Source: an uncultured Clostridium sp. (GTDB lineage: Bacteria > Bacillota > Clostridia > TANB77 > CAG-508). Taken from it: DNA of 22,949 nucleotides. The first letter of the stretch is position 1, and every line of letters begins with the position of its first letter. Shown in pieces: positions 14,476 through 22,297 of this stretch. Both the position numbers and the translations under genes were made by a program. The notes beneath the pieces were generated by a model that was not told where the DNA came from, searched no databases, and was given only the letters and a program-made list of their open reading frames with translations. The stretch lies in the NCBI GenBank assembly GCA_958413095.1, contig CATYUF010000026.1:1-22949 (forward strand), given 5' to 3'.

Positions 14476-14945
14476 TATATAAAGATATAGAAGAAAACTC
14501 AAGATATGAACCTATTATAAAAAAGGTATTAGAAAAATGTTTTAAAGAGGAAAAAATAGAAGATTCTAAATTAATTATAACTATAACATTAACTAACCCA
14601 CAAAATATTCGAAGAATAAATAAAGAATTTAGAAATATAGATAAAGCAACAGATGTTTTATCGTTTCCAATGTTTGAAAAAGAAGAATTAGAAGAAAAAA
14701 TCAAGTTGCAAGATTTTATGTATGAAGATATGTTAGGTGATATTGTAATATCAATAGATAAAGTAGAGGAACAAGCAAGAGAATATGAGCATAGTTTTGA
14801 AAGAGAATTAAGCTATATGATAGTACATGGATTTTATCATTTAATGGGATATGACCATATTGAAGAATGTGATAAAAAAATAATGAGACCTAAAGAAGAA
14901 AAAATATTGCAAGAACTAAGGATAACAAGAGATAATAACCAATAG
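14463..14945 (+). CDS. ybeY: Endoribonuclease YbeY (rRNA maturation factor)
   Basis: 160 residues, the normal YbeY length. The zinc site motif HGxxHxxGYDH is intact (His122, His126, His132 in VHGFYHLMGYDH). The preceding NIDKATDVLSFPM and MLGDIVIS segments are the other conserved blocks. YbeY is a metal-dependent single-strand RNase used in 16S rRNA 3' end maturation and ribosome quality control. The ATG at 14463 lies inside the end of the upstream gene; no strong ribosome site is seen, so translational coupling is likely. Confidence 0.95.
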   Translation: MYEIIYKDIEENSRYEPIIKKVLEKCFKEEKIEDSKLIITITLTNPQNIRRINKEFRNIDKATDVLSFPMFEKEELEEKIKLQDFMYEDMLGDIVISIDKVEEQAREYEHSFERELSYMIVHGFYHLMGYDHIEECDKKIMRPKEEKILQELRITRDNNQ

Positions 14946-14956
14946 GGGGAAAACAT

Positions 14957-16027
14957 ATGGAAAAAGGTGGAATAAAAGCGTTAATTATAATTTTGGTAAT
15001 ATTAATTATAGTAGCTGGAGGGACATTAGCTTATAAAATATCAAAAGATAAAGAAAATAATAATACTGAGACAGAAGTTTCAAAAGTAGAAGAGCAAAAA
15101 AAAGAAAAAGAAGTACAAGTTTTTAAAGGAAATGAGAGACCAATTGCTGTTATGATAGACAACCATAGTGATGCATGGCCACAAGCAGGATTAAATAAAG
15201 CATATATGGTGTATGAAATTGTTGTAGAAGGTGGAGAAACTAGGTTAATGGCATTATTTAAAGGTCAAGACTTAGATAAAATTGGACCAGTTAGAAGTGC
15301 AAGACATTATTTTATAGATTATGCAATGGAAAATGACGCAATTTACGTGCATTTTGGTCAAAGTCCACAAGCTCAAAGTGATATTAAGAAATATAGTATT
15401 AATGATATAAATGGAATAGCAGAAGATGGTACAACTTTTTGGAGAGTTAAAGATAAAGTGGCTCCACATAATGCTGTAACAAGCACAGAAAAATTAATGC
15501 AATCTGCTAAAAATAAAAAATTCAGAACAACATCCAAAGAAGAAAGTGTATTAAAATACACAACAGAAGAAGTGAATTTGGAAGAGGGAATTATAGCAAA
15601 TGAAGTTACTATACCACATTCTAATTTACAAACAGTAAAATATAAATATAATGAAGATAGCAAAAAATATGTTAGATATGCAAGAGGAAAAGAACAAACT
15701 GATTGGGAAACAAAAGAACCAGTAGAAACAAAAAATATAATAATAACATTTTGTGATAACTATACTTTATCAGATGTAGAAAATAAAGGAAGACAAGGAT
15801 TAAAAAACATAGGAACATTTGACGGATATTACATAACAAATGGAAAAGCAATTAAAATAAAATGTACCAAAAATGCTAGAGATGAAAAAACAGTATATAA
15901 AGATTTACAAGGAAATGAAATAAAAGTAAATGATGGAAATACATTTGTAAATATATGTCCAATAAATGCAAAAGTTCAAATAGAAGGAAATGAAGAAGCA
16001 GTAAATTCTCAAAATGTTAATGAATAA
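14957..16027 (+). CDS. Membrane-anchored DUF3048 (YerB-like) protein
   Basis: 356 residues. An N-terminal membrane anchor (about residues 6-26) without a lipobox Cys is followed by an acidic linker. The DUF3048 domain follows, with the diagnostic RPIAVMIDNH, ETRLMALFKG, IGPVRSARHYFIDYA and VHFGQSPQA segments, and the C-terminal half carries NGKAIKIKCTKNARDEKT and WETKEP-type strands. The family (YerB in B. subtilis) is extracytoplasmic with no established activity. The start follows AGGGGGAAAACAT, 11 bases after ybeY, so it is probably in the same transcript. Confidence 0.88.
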   Translation: MEKGGIKALIIILVILIIVAGGTLAYKISKDKENNNTETEVSKVEEQKKEKEVQVFKGNERPIAVMIDNHSDAWPQAGLNKAYMVYEIVVEGGETRLMALFKGQDLDKIGPVRSARHYFIDYAMENDAIYVHFGQSPQAQSDIKKYSINDINGIAEDGTTFWRVKDKVAPHNAVTSTEKLMQSAKNKKFRTTSKEESVLKYTTEEVNLEEGIIANEVTIPHSNLQTVKYKYNEDSKKYVRYARGKEQTDWETKEPVETKNIIITFCDNYTLSDVENKGRQGLKNIGTFDGYYITNGKAIKIKCTKNARDEKTVYKDLQGNEIKVNDGNTFVNICPINAKVQIEGNEEAVNSQNVNE

Positions 16028-16106
16028 AAGAAAATGTATAAGTTGAAAAAATCTATGTATTCCATATACGGTATAATAGTGGGAGCAAGAAAGGAAGATA
16101 TTAAAT

Positions 16107-16442
16107 ATGAATATTTATGATACAGCAAATAGATTAGCATCAGAAATAAAACAATCAGAAGAATATGTTAATTATAAAATGGCAAAAGAAGCTTTAAATT
16201 TGAATAGTGAACTAAAAAAGAAAATTGGTGAATTTGAGATGGCAAGATATGAAGCTCAAATAACACAAATGCAAACAGGAAAAGAAGATGAAGAAAAATT
16301 AAGTAAAATGAAACAATTATATGCTGAATTAATAGAAATAGAAGAAGCTAGAAAATTTTTCGAAGCTGAAACAAAATTTAATATTGTAATTGCAGATGTA
16401 AATAAGATTATAGGTGAAGCTATAAGAGATGTAATGCAATAA
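16107..16442 (+). CDS. YlbF/YmcA family protein
   Basis: 111 residues, all helical, with the family pattern IYDTANRLASEIKQSEEYVNYKMAKEAL at the N-terminus and ARKFFEAETKFNIVIADVNKIIGEAI at the C-terminus. In B. subtilis the relatives YlbF and YmcA, with YaaT, form the Ric complex that affects RNase Y-dependent mRNA maturation and development. Which member this is cannot be told from sequence alone, so no symbol is given. A TATAAT at 16072-16077 may be part of a promoter, but no good -35 is spaced to it. Confidence 0.85.
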   Translation: MNIYDTANRLASEIKQSEEYVNYKMAKEALNLNSELKKKIGEFEMARYEAQITQMQTGKEDEEKLSKMKQLYAELIEIEEARKFFEAETKFNIVIADVNKIIGEAIRDVMQ

Positions 16443-16479
16443 GAAATTTCTACCTTAAATGGAAGGATTGATAGAAGAG

Positions 16480-17169
16480 ATGGAATATGTAATAATATTA
16501 ATAACATTGTGGTTAGTAGCATTTCTATTAAAAATATTATTTGGATATAATTTGAAGAAGATAAAAAAAGAAGTAGAAAATAAAGAATTAGATGAAATAG
16601 TTAAAAAATATCCAGAAAATAAAGTTATATGTGAAGAATATTTAAAAAAATTAAATAACGAAAAAGTTGAAATAGAAGAGAATGATGGAACAGAAAATAG
16701 TTTATATATAGCTATTTCAAATAAAATATTAATAGGAAATATAAAAAATAGTTATAGTAGAATACAAACAATAGCTCATGAATGTTTACACTCTATTCAA
16801 GATAGGAAACTTCAAATATTTAATTTTGTATATTCAAATATCTATATGTTATTTTTTATAGTAATTACATTATTAGCATTATTTAAAGTATTACCATATA
16901 AAATGCTCTTTAACTTTATATTAATGTTTATGGGATTAGTTTATTATATGGTAAGAACATTTTTAGAAAATGATGCAATGATAAAAGCTAGGTATTTAGC
17001 CAAAGAATATATGGAAGAAAAAAAGATTTCTAGTAAAGAAGAAATAGAAAAAATTGTAGATGGATTTGATAAAATAAATAATATAGGAATAAAATGTGTT
17101 AATTATAGTATGTTTTTTAATGTAACAATGATTAATATAGTATTTACACTAGTATGTTTAATAAGATAA
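16480..17169 (+). CDS. Membrane zinc-metallopeptidase-like protein (YugP-like)
   Basis: 229 residues from ATG 16480. It has an N-terminal membrane helix (about residues 3-22), then a soluble region with HECLHSIQD (HExxH zinc motif, about residues 100-104), two adjacent membrane helices (about 119-137 and 142-160), ENDAMIKARYLAKEY as the likely third-ligand region, and a final hydrophobic helix. This order matches YugP-like putative neutral zinc metallopeptidases; the substrate is unknown. An in-frame ATG at 16459 would add seven residues but lacks a ribosome site, while GGAAGGA at 16461-16467 precedes 16480 by a slightly long spacing. It begins closely after the YlbF gene and ends before a terminator. 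Confidence 0.75.
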   Translation: MEYVIILITLWLVAFLLKILFGYNLKKIKKEVENKELDEIVKKYPENKVICEEYLKKLNNEKVEIEENDGTENSLYIAISNKILIGNIKNSYSRIQTIAHECLHSIQDRKLQIFNFVYSNIYMLFFIVITLLALFKVLPYKMLFNFILMFMGLVYYMVRTFLENDAMIKARYLAKEYMEEKKISSKEEIEKIVDGFDKINNIGIKCVNYSMFFNVTMINIVFTLVCLIR

Positions 17170-17181
17170 TGAATTATATAT

Positions 17182-17215
17182 GTCACTGAATAAGAATATT
17201 TTCGGTGGCTTTTTA
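17182..17215 (+). terminator. Rho-independent terminator
   Basis: GTCACTGAA (17182-17190) pairs with TTCGGTGGC (17201-17209), including two G-T pairs, then TTTTTT. It ends the yqfC-to-peptidase region. Confidence 0.75.
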
Positions 17216-17350
17216 CATCTTATTTGGCTATTCTTAAATTAATGGTGATAAGAAATAAATTTTAGAATATTTATTTCATTATGGTATATAAAGATAAAAA
17301 TTTATAAAAATATTTAAAATGTATCGAACAGGGAGTATAAAATTACAAAA

Positions 17351-17383
17351 AATATTGCAATATTATATAATTAAATATATAAT
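17351..17383 (+). promoter_or_regulatory. TetR gene promoter with overlapping palindromic operator
   Basis: TTGCAA at 17355-17360, a 17-base spacer, and TATAAT at 17378-17383. The -35 lies inside a perfect 14-bp palindrome AATATTGCAATATT (17351-17364), placed as expected for an autorepressor binding site. Further AT-rich symmetry (TAATAT-AA-ATATTA) lies just downstream. Confidence 0.65.
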
Positions 17384-17424
17384 ATAAATATTAGTTAAAA
17401 TCATATATTGAAAGGTGCAAAAAT

Positions 17425-17997
17425 ATGAATAAGACAAAGAGAAAAATTTTTGAAACATCAATGAAACTTTTTGCAGAAAAAGGATATGATGCAACAAGCA
17501 TTGAAGAAATAACAGCAACAGTGGGAGTAGCAAAAGGAACATTATATTATCATTTTTCAAGCAAAGAAGAGATTTTTAATTTTCTAATTGAAGAAGGAAT
17601 GAAACTTTTACAAAACAGTATTGATATAAAAACTGCTAAATATGAAAACTATATAGATAAAATAAAAGCAATCATATTAATTCAAATAAAAATTATAGTA
17701 AAATATGAAGATTTAATAACTATTCTTTTAAGTCAATTTTGGGGAAATGAAGCAAGAAATCAAAAATGTAAGATGCATATAAATGAATATATAAACAAAA
17801 TAGAAGAAATTGTAAAAGAAGGAATAGAAAAAAAGGAAATAAAACAAGGAAATCCAAAAGTTATTGCATCAGAAATATATGGGTTAATATGTTCGACACT
17901 AGTATATAAAGTAAGAATAAATGAAGAAATAGATATAATGAATTTATATAAAGAATTTGAAAATACAATAGTAGAAGGTTTAAAATATAGAGATTAA
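17425..17997 (+). CDS. TetR/AcrR family transcriptional regulator
   Basis: 190 residues. The N-terminal TetR HTH is canonical: FETSMKLFAEKGYDATSIEEI, then TATVGVAKGTLYYHFSSKEEIFNFL at about residues 32-56. The C-terminal ligand-binding domain is helical and unclassified. GAAAGGTGCAAAAAT precedes the ATG. It lies 26 bases before a long-chain acyl-CoA ligase gene and is probably co-transcribed with it. By analogy with FadR-type TetR regulators of Gram-positive bacteria it may sense acyl-CoA or a fatty acid and repress this pair; that link is inference from context. Confidence 0.92.
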   Translation: MNKTKRKIFETSMKLFAEKGYDATSIEEITATVGVAKGTLYYHFSSKEEIFNFLIEEGMKLLQNSIDIKTAKYENYIDKIKAIILIQIKIIVKYEDLITILLSQFWGNEARNQKCKMHINEYINKIEEIVKEGIEKKEIKQGNPKVIASEIYGLICSTLVYKVRINEEIDIMNLYKEFENTIVEGLKYRD

Positions 17998-18023
17998 TTA
18001 AAAATAATAAATGGGGGAGAGCT

Positions 18024-19739
18024 ATGAGAAAACCAATTCACAAGGCAGAATATTACGAGAATTTAAAAGTTATGTTGGAAAAATCAGGAGAATTACATGG
18101 AGATAGACCAGCATACATCTTTAAAACTAATGAACCAGGAAAATTTAGAGAAATAACACATAAGGAATTTAGAGATGATATAAATGCATTAGGAACTAAA
18201 TTAATAGATTTAGGTTTAAAAGATAAAAGAATAGCAGTAATATCTGAAAATAGATATGAATGGGGAGTAGTATATTTATCAGTAGTTGCAGGAACAGGAG
18301 TAATAGTTCCACTTGATAAATCCTTACCTGATAATGAAATCGAAAGTTTAATAATTCGTTCAGGAGTAGAATCGATATTTTATTCAAGTAAATATAATGA
18401 TATAATGAACAAAATAAAAGAACAAGGAAATACACAACTAAAATATTTTGTATCTATGGATATTGATAAAGAAGAAAATGGAATACTTTCTCAAAAAGAA
18501 TTAATAGCAGAAGGAAAAAAATTAATAGATGAAGGAAATGAAAAATTCCTAAAAGCTGAAATAGACAATGAAAAGATGTCAATAATGTTATTTACTTCTG
18601 GAACAACTGCAATGTCAAAAGCAGTAATGCTTTCACATAAAAATATATGTGCAAATTTAAAAGATATTACATCTGTTATAAAATTATATCCAGAAGATAG
18701 ATTTTTATCTTTCTTACCATTGCATCATACATTTGAATGCACAGTAGGATTTTTATATCCCATATCAATAGGAGGATCTATTGCTTTTTGTGATGGCATA
18801 AGACATATTGCAGAAAATATAAAAGAATATCAAATAACAGCAATGATTTCTGTTCCAATATTATTCGAAGCCATGTATAAAAAAGTAATTAAGGGAATAG
18901 AGAAAAAAGGAAAATTAGAAACAGTACAAAAAGGAATAAAAATAAGTAATGCATTATTAAAGATAGGAATAGATGTAAGAAAGAAATTATTTAAAGATAT
19001 TCATGATACATTAGGTGGAAAAGTTAGATTATTCGTATCAGGTGGGGCAGCATTAGACCCAGAAGCTGAAAAAGGATTTAATGATTTAGGATTCACAATG
19101 TATCAAGGATATGGATTAACAGAAAGTTCACCAGTTATAGCAGCAGAAGATGATAAATATAGAAAAATTGGTTCAATAGGAAAAGCATTTCCAAGCTTAG
19201 ATGTAAAAATAAATCAACCAAATGAAGAGGGTGTAGGAGAATTACTAGCAAAAGGACCATCAATAATGTTAGGATATTACGATAACGAAGAAGCCACTAA
19301 GGAAACAATTGATAGTGAAGGTTGGTTACATACAGGAGATTTAGCAAAAATTAATAAAGATGGATATATATTTATTTCAGGTAGAAAAAAATTTGTTATA
19401 GTCTTAAAAAATGGTAAAAATATTTATCCAGAAGAATTAGAAACTTTGGTAAATAAAATTGAAGGAATAAAAGAATCTTTTGTATATGGTAAACCAGAAG
19501 ATGATGGAGATTATAAAATTTGTGCTAAAATAGTATATGATAAAGATATAGTAAAAGAAATTTATAAAACAGATGATGAAAACGAATTAAAAGAAATCAT
19601 TTGGAAAGAAATAAAGAAAATAAATAAAACAATGCCAGCATATAAATATATTAGGGAAATATCATTAACACAAACAGGATTAATAAAAACAACAACCCAA
19701 AAAGTAAAAAGATTTGAAGAAATGAAAACGGTGGTTTAA
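18024..19739 (+). CDS. AMP-forming long-chain fatty acid-CoA ligase-like protein
   Basis: 571 residues of the ANL adenylate-forming superfamily. Visible motifs are the AMP-binding loop TSGTTAMSKAVMLSH (191-205), the LPLHHTFE segment (231-238) typical of acyl-CoA synthetases, SGGAAL (339-344), GYGLTESSP (362-370), GWLHTGDLA (433-441), LKNGKNIYPEELE (461-473), and a C-terminal LIKTTTQKVKR with the expected catalytic Lys. The loop differs from the common TSGTTGxxKG by Ala and Ser/Ala replacements, a variant also seen in clostridial relatives as far as I recall. It activates a fatty acid with ATP and CoA. GGGGGAGAGCT precedes the ATG. The direct substrate chain length cannot be read from sequence. 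Confidence 0.92.
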   Translation: MRKPIHKAEYYENLKVMLEKSGELHGDRPAYIFKTNEPGKFREITHKEFRDDINALGTKLIDLGLKDKRIAVISENRYEWGVVYLSVVAGTGVIVPLDKSLPDNEIESLIIRSGVESIFYSSKYNDIMNKIKEQGNTQLKYFVSMDIDKEENGILSQKELIAEGKKLIDEGNEKFLKAEIDNEKMSIMLFTSGTTAMSKAVMLSHKNICANLKDITSVIKLYPEDRFLSFLPLHHTFECTVGFLYPISIGGSIAFCDGIRHIAENIKEYQITAMISVPILFEAMYKKVIKGIEKKGKLETVQKGIKISNALLKIGIDVRKKLFKDIHDTLGGKVRLFVSGGAALDPEAEKGFNDLGFTMYQGYGLTESSPVIAAEDDKYRKIGSIGKAFPSLDVKINQPNEEGVGELLAKGPSIMLGYYDNEEATKETIDSEGWLHTGDLAKINKDGYIFISGRKKFVIVLKNGKNIYPEELETLVNKIEGIKESFVYGKPEDDGDYKICAKIVYDKDIVKEIYKTDDENELKEIIWKEIKKINKTMPAYKYIREISLTQTGLIKTTTQKVKRFEEMKTVV

Positions 19740-20005
19740 GATTAAAAAAGTAGGACTATATGATAAAGATTACAGGGAAACCTTAGTTTACAATTATTTC
19801 TTGAATATAGAATTAAGGGATAACATATAGGAAGTTTAGTTTATTATTATTTCTGGTATATATAGAAATGATATAGAAGCTCAAACAAAGTGGGATTTTT
19901 AATAAAATGAAAATATAAATATAAATAAATAACTATAATAGATACTTGTAACAAAAATGTAACGAAATTGTAACAAAAACTTAAACAAATTTTAGAAAGT
20001 TTCTA
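19740..20005. other. Noncoding region upstream of the 20089 gene
   Basis: About 350 bases without a credible ORF separate the ligase from the next gene. Two similar AT-rich segments, each starting TTAGTTTA followed by ATTATTTCT and an AGAA-containing end, lie near 19785 and 19837 and look like an old imperfect duplication. No clear terminator for the ligase gene is seen. Confidence 0.5.
19947..19974 (+). repeat. Three TGTAAC direct repeats in 11-bp phase
   Basis: TGTAAC occurs at 19947-19952, 19958-19963 and 19969-19974, exactly one helical turn apart, with A-rich spacers. It ends 31 bases before the -35 of the 20089 gene. The spacing is that of OmpR/PhoB-type activator boxes (for example TTAACA repeats of B. 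subtilis PhoP). Confidence 0.75.
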
Positions 20006-20034
20006 TTGTAGTTTTTTGTTAGTTAATGTATAAT
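20006..20034 (+). promoter_or_regulatory. Promoter of the 288-aa protein gene
   Basis: TTGTAG at 20006-20011, a 17-base spacer, and TATAAT at 20029-20034. The -35 is imperfect, which suits activation from the TGTAAC repeats upstream. Leader of about 48 bases. Confidence 0.65.
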
Positions 20035-20088
20035 TATAAATGAAATAGTAAAAAGCGAGCATGCGTAAGATAAAGGAGGTAATTTACA

Positions 20089-20955
20089 ATGTCTAAATCT
20101 GGCATAGTAAATGTTAGAATGGTTATTACCGAAGAAAAAATACTTTCAAATATAGATAAAGTACAAAAATTAATAAACCCAAAGAGTAAAAAGCAAATTG
20201 TGCAATTAGAAGACGATACATATTTTAAAGATTTAATAGAGTCAATAAAAACTTATTTAATAGAATATCCAAAAAAGAAAAACTTCCCAGCAAGTGTATA
20301 TAAAGCTGCTTATGGCTTAGTTGAATATGCTACAAATCAATTTGAAGAAAATACTAAGAAAATAGAAGAATTAATTAGACAAAGAGAACAAAATATATCA
20401 TTATCAGGAAGATTAAAAGAATTAGTAGAAGTAGTTTCAAATAAAGAGAAAGATTGGAAAGACCAAGTAAAAGAAGCAGAAGAAGAATTTGCAGAAGATA
20501 TAATAGAAACACTAACAATAGTAGGAAAATCAAAAAGTGCAAAATCACAAAACTATCAAGATGCGATGAAACTATTAAATGCTAGAATTAATAATCTAGA
20601 ATCAAACTTACATATAGAAATAGATATGGAAAGAATAGAAGATAGATCAAAAGCACTAAGCTATATAGGAATAGAAGTAGCAGATGCATTAAAAACAATA
20701 CCAACACCAGTAGAAGAACCAGAAGAACAAATTATTGAAGAACCAGTTCAACCAATAATAGAAACAAAAGCACAAGCTCAAACACAAAATATTACAGAGC
20801 AACAATACATACAAGAAACAACATTTGAAGCAAAACCAAGTTTATGGCAAAGAATTAAAAACAGTAAAATAGTAAGAGCAATTAAATATGTTATGAAAAT
20901 AAGAGTAGTACTAGATTATCCAGCATTACCAGAAGGAAGAGAAGGTAATAACTAA
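20089..20955 (+). CDS. Hypothetical helical protein, well-expressed signals
   Basis: 288 residues with no recognised family. Residues 1-200 are helical and charged with coiled-coil character (EENTKKIEELIRQREQN, KDWKDQVKEAEEEFAEDIIE). Residues 210-255 form a Pro/Glu/Gln-rich linker (PVEEPEEQIIEEP, QAQAQTQ). A basic C-terminal amphipathic part follows (SLWQRIKNSKIVRAIKYVMKIRVVLDYP). There is no signal peptide or membrane helix. An optimal AAAGGAGGTAATTTACA site precedes the ATG. The coiled coil plus disordered linker plus basic tail suggests a structural or envelope-associated role, but this is speculation. It stands alone with its own regulated-looking promoter. Confidence 0.8.
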   Translation: MSKSGIVNVRMVITEEKILSNIDKVQKLINPKSKKQIVQLEDDTYFKDLIESIKTYLIEYPKKKNFPASVYKAAYGLVEYATNQFEENTKKIEELIRQREQNISLSGRLKELVEVVSNKEKDWKDQVKEAEEEFAEDIIETLTIVGKSKSAKSQNYQDAMKLLNARINNLESNLHIEIDMERIEDRSKALSYIGIEVADALKTIPTPVEEPEEQIIEEPVQPIIETKAQAQTQNITEQQYIQETTFEAKPSLWQRIKNSKIVRAIKYVMKIRVVLDYPALPEGREGNN

Positions 20956-20979
20956 ATAAAATTAAAGATTTTGAAAAAA

Positions 20980-21005
20980 GATTTTGGGGTCGGAGACAAA
21001 AATCA
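20980..21005. repeat. REP sequence, single copy
   Basis: 26 bases identical to 11915-11940, the left arm of the REPIN between yqfC and yqfD, with core GGGGTCGGAGACAAAA. No inverted partner follows within the next few hundred bases. It lies 25 bases after the stop of the 288-aa gene. Confidence 0.85.
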
Positions 21006-21031
21006 CGGCTTCAAAATTTTTTTGTGTTTAA

Positions 21032-21205
21032 AAAAGAAAAAATGACTATATAGTAAAAGGAGGTACTACTGGCGAGGAAAATACATATTCATTTCATGTA
21101 GATATTAATAAAAATGATTTAGATAAAAAAATTTATATTAATTTTATGGATAATGGTGTCTTATATACTAGAGAACTATTGGTGAATAGATGTTTGAATT
21201 TATAA
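21032..21205 (+). pseudogene. 3' remnant of an unidentified gene
   Basis: The frame is open from a stop at 21029-21031 to TAA 21203-21205 with no usable start codon. It reads DYIVKGGTTGEENTYSFHVDINK, then DLDKKIYINFMDNGVLYTREL, which looks like the beta-rich C-terminus of a secreted or anti-sigma-type protein. The 5' part is missing and a REP sequence lies directly upstream. The parent family is not identified. Confidence 0.5.
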
Positions 21206-21206
21206 A

Positions 21207-21246
21207 AAGTAAAAGGATTGCTTAAGTTTAGTAATCCTTTTTACTT
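21207..21246. terminator. Bidirectional terminator-like hairpin
   Basis: AAGTAAAAGGATT (21207-21219 region) pairs with AATCCTTTTTACTT (21233-21246 region) with one bulged T. It directly follows the remnant's stop, with A/T-rich flanks on both sides. Confidence 0.75.
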
Positions 21247-21346
21247 ATAAAGTTTTATTGTAAACTATATTTTATAAAGATTATTAAATTTTTTCTAAAA
21301 TATAAAATTTTATTGAATTTGGAGTAAAAAATCTGGATAAAATTAA

Positions 21347-21739
21347 TTAAAAATAAACTTGAAATTTACTATATTTACTACATAAATTCAAAGTCGTTTT
21401 ATTAAAAATGAATTCTTTAGGAATTAAGTAAAGTTCTAAACTTTTGTTACATATAAATAAGTAATCAACATTAGTTTCTATAAATGTTTTATAACGTTTT
21501 CCTTTTGTACCTCCACAACTTTGCAAAGCTACTTGAAAAGTGTTGTTCTTAGTTTTACAACTTGTGAATTTTACTTGAACTGTTTTTATAATATTGTTTT
21601 TCTCTATTATAATGTCATAGTCTTGAGTATCATTTAGAGGAATTGATACAGTATATCCATTAAGGCTAAAATAAGCAATAGCTATGCCAAGTCCTGAATT
21701 TCCTTTTTGTTTATTAGTGCTAATTAAAATTACAACCAC
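21347..21739 (-). CDS. Stand-alone PD-(D/E)XK nuclease-like protein
   Basis: About 125-130 residues resembling the group I intron-associated endonuclease family (PDDEXK_5). It has KQKGNSGLGIAIAYFSLNGYTVSIPL, then YDIII (Asp42), then VQVKFTS with the QVK half-site (Gln55, Lys57), and a C-terminal YLIPKEFI strand. The acidic residue usual in the first helix (KGDIGE-type) is not seen. No intron or LAGLIDADG/GIY-YIG gene is nearby. The start is uncertain: the GTG at 21739 overlaps the only ribosome-site-like GAGGTGG, and translation may begin at an ATT three codons on. It is 61 bases downstream of the tRNA pair on the same strand. Confidence 0.65.
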   Translation of the reverse strand: MVVILISTNKQKGNSGLGIAIAYFSLNGYTVSIPLNDTQDYDIIIEKNNIIKTVQVKFTSCKTKNNTFQVALQSCGGTKGKRYKTFIETNVDYLFICNKSLELYLIPKEFIFNKTTLNLCSKYSKFQVYF

Positions 21740-21800
21740 CTCGCTTGCGAAAAAATGTTCGAATAAATATTAAAAATAAAATACAAGTTTCCTTGCATTT

Positions 21801-21886
21801 TGGTGGGCAGGGAAGGATTCGAACCTTCGTACTCGAATGAGAATAGATTTACAGTCTACCGCCTTTAGCCACTCGGCCACCTACCC
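21801..21886 (-). tRNA. tRNA-Tyr (GTA anticodon)
   Basis: On the minus strand the gene folds as a class II tRNA: acceptor GGGTAGG/CCTGCCC (one G-T pair), D arm GCCGAGTGGCTAAAGGC, anticodon arm AGACTGTAAATCT with GTA, an extended variable arm, T arm with GGTTCGAATCC, and an encoded CCA at 21801-21803. The long variable arm is as expected for bacterial tRNA-Tyr. Confidence 0.97.
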
Positions 21887-21905
21887 AAATATTAAATTAA
21901 AAAAA

Positions 21906-21982
21906 TGGTGCTCCCTCAAGGATTCGAACCTTGGACCCACCGGTTATGAGCCGGTTGCTCTGACCAACTGAGCTAAGGGAGC
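21906..21982 (-). tRNA. tRNA-Met (CAT anticodon)
   Basis: The minus strand folds with acceptor GCTCCCT/AGGGAGC, D arm GCTCAGTTGGTCAGAGC, anticodon arm ACCGG-CTCATAA-CCGGT with CAT, T arm CAAGG-TTCGAAT-CCTTG, and encoded CCA. The acceptor begins with a perfect G-C pair, so it is not an initiator. Elongator Met is most likely; the lysidine-type tRNA-Ile(CAT) is the alternative. Confidence 0.93.
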
Positions 21983-22007
21983 ATTTGCATTTCCTAACGC
22001 AAGATAA

Positions 22008-22036
22008 AGTATAAACTATTTTATATTAAAAGTCAA
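22008..22036 (-). promoter_or_regulatory. Promoter of the tRNA-Met/tRNA-Tyr unit
   Basis: Reading on the minus strand: TTGACT (22031-22036), a 17-base spacer, and TATACT (22008-22013). Start of transcription falls about 20 bases before the mature tRNA-Met. Confidence 0.8.
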
Positions 22037-22297
22037 TACTTTTTTATAAAAAAATTTTGAACATTAACGAAAAAATGTATAATAAACCCCAAAAGCCTTC
22101 AAATACAACCAAAAATCGATATAGATAAAAACAATATAACAATAACTTAGCAATAATAAAAAATGATTTGCTAAAATAAAAATGAAAGAACTATTGTTTA
22201 ATAACAAAAAAATCAAATAAAATATAAAATCTAATGGAACTTATGAAAAAAATATGTTAAAATTGCAACTATAAAATATAATCACAAAGGAGGATTT
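22037..22297. other. Noncoding AT-rich spacer
   Basis: There is no ORF, strong hairpin or repeat in this stretch. A TATAAT at 22277-22282 is too close to the ribosome site of the next gene to be its promoter, and no convincing alternative promoter is seen. Confidence 0.5.

Noticed and set aside
22277..22282. TATAAT as promoter of the last gene
   Set aside because: Transcription would start inside the ribosome binding site, and no -35 is present at the right distance.
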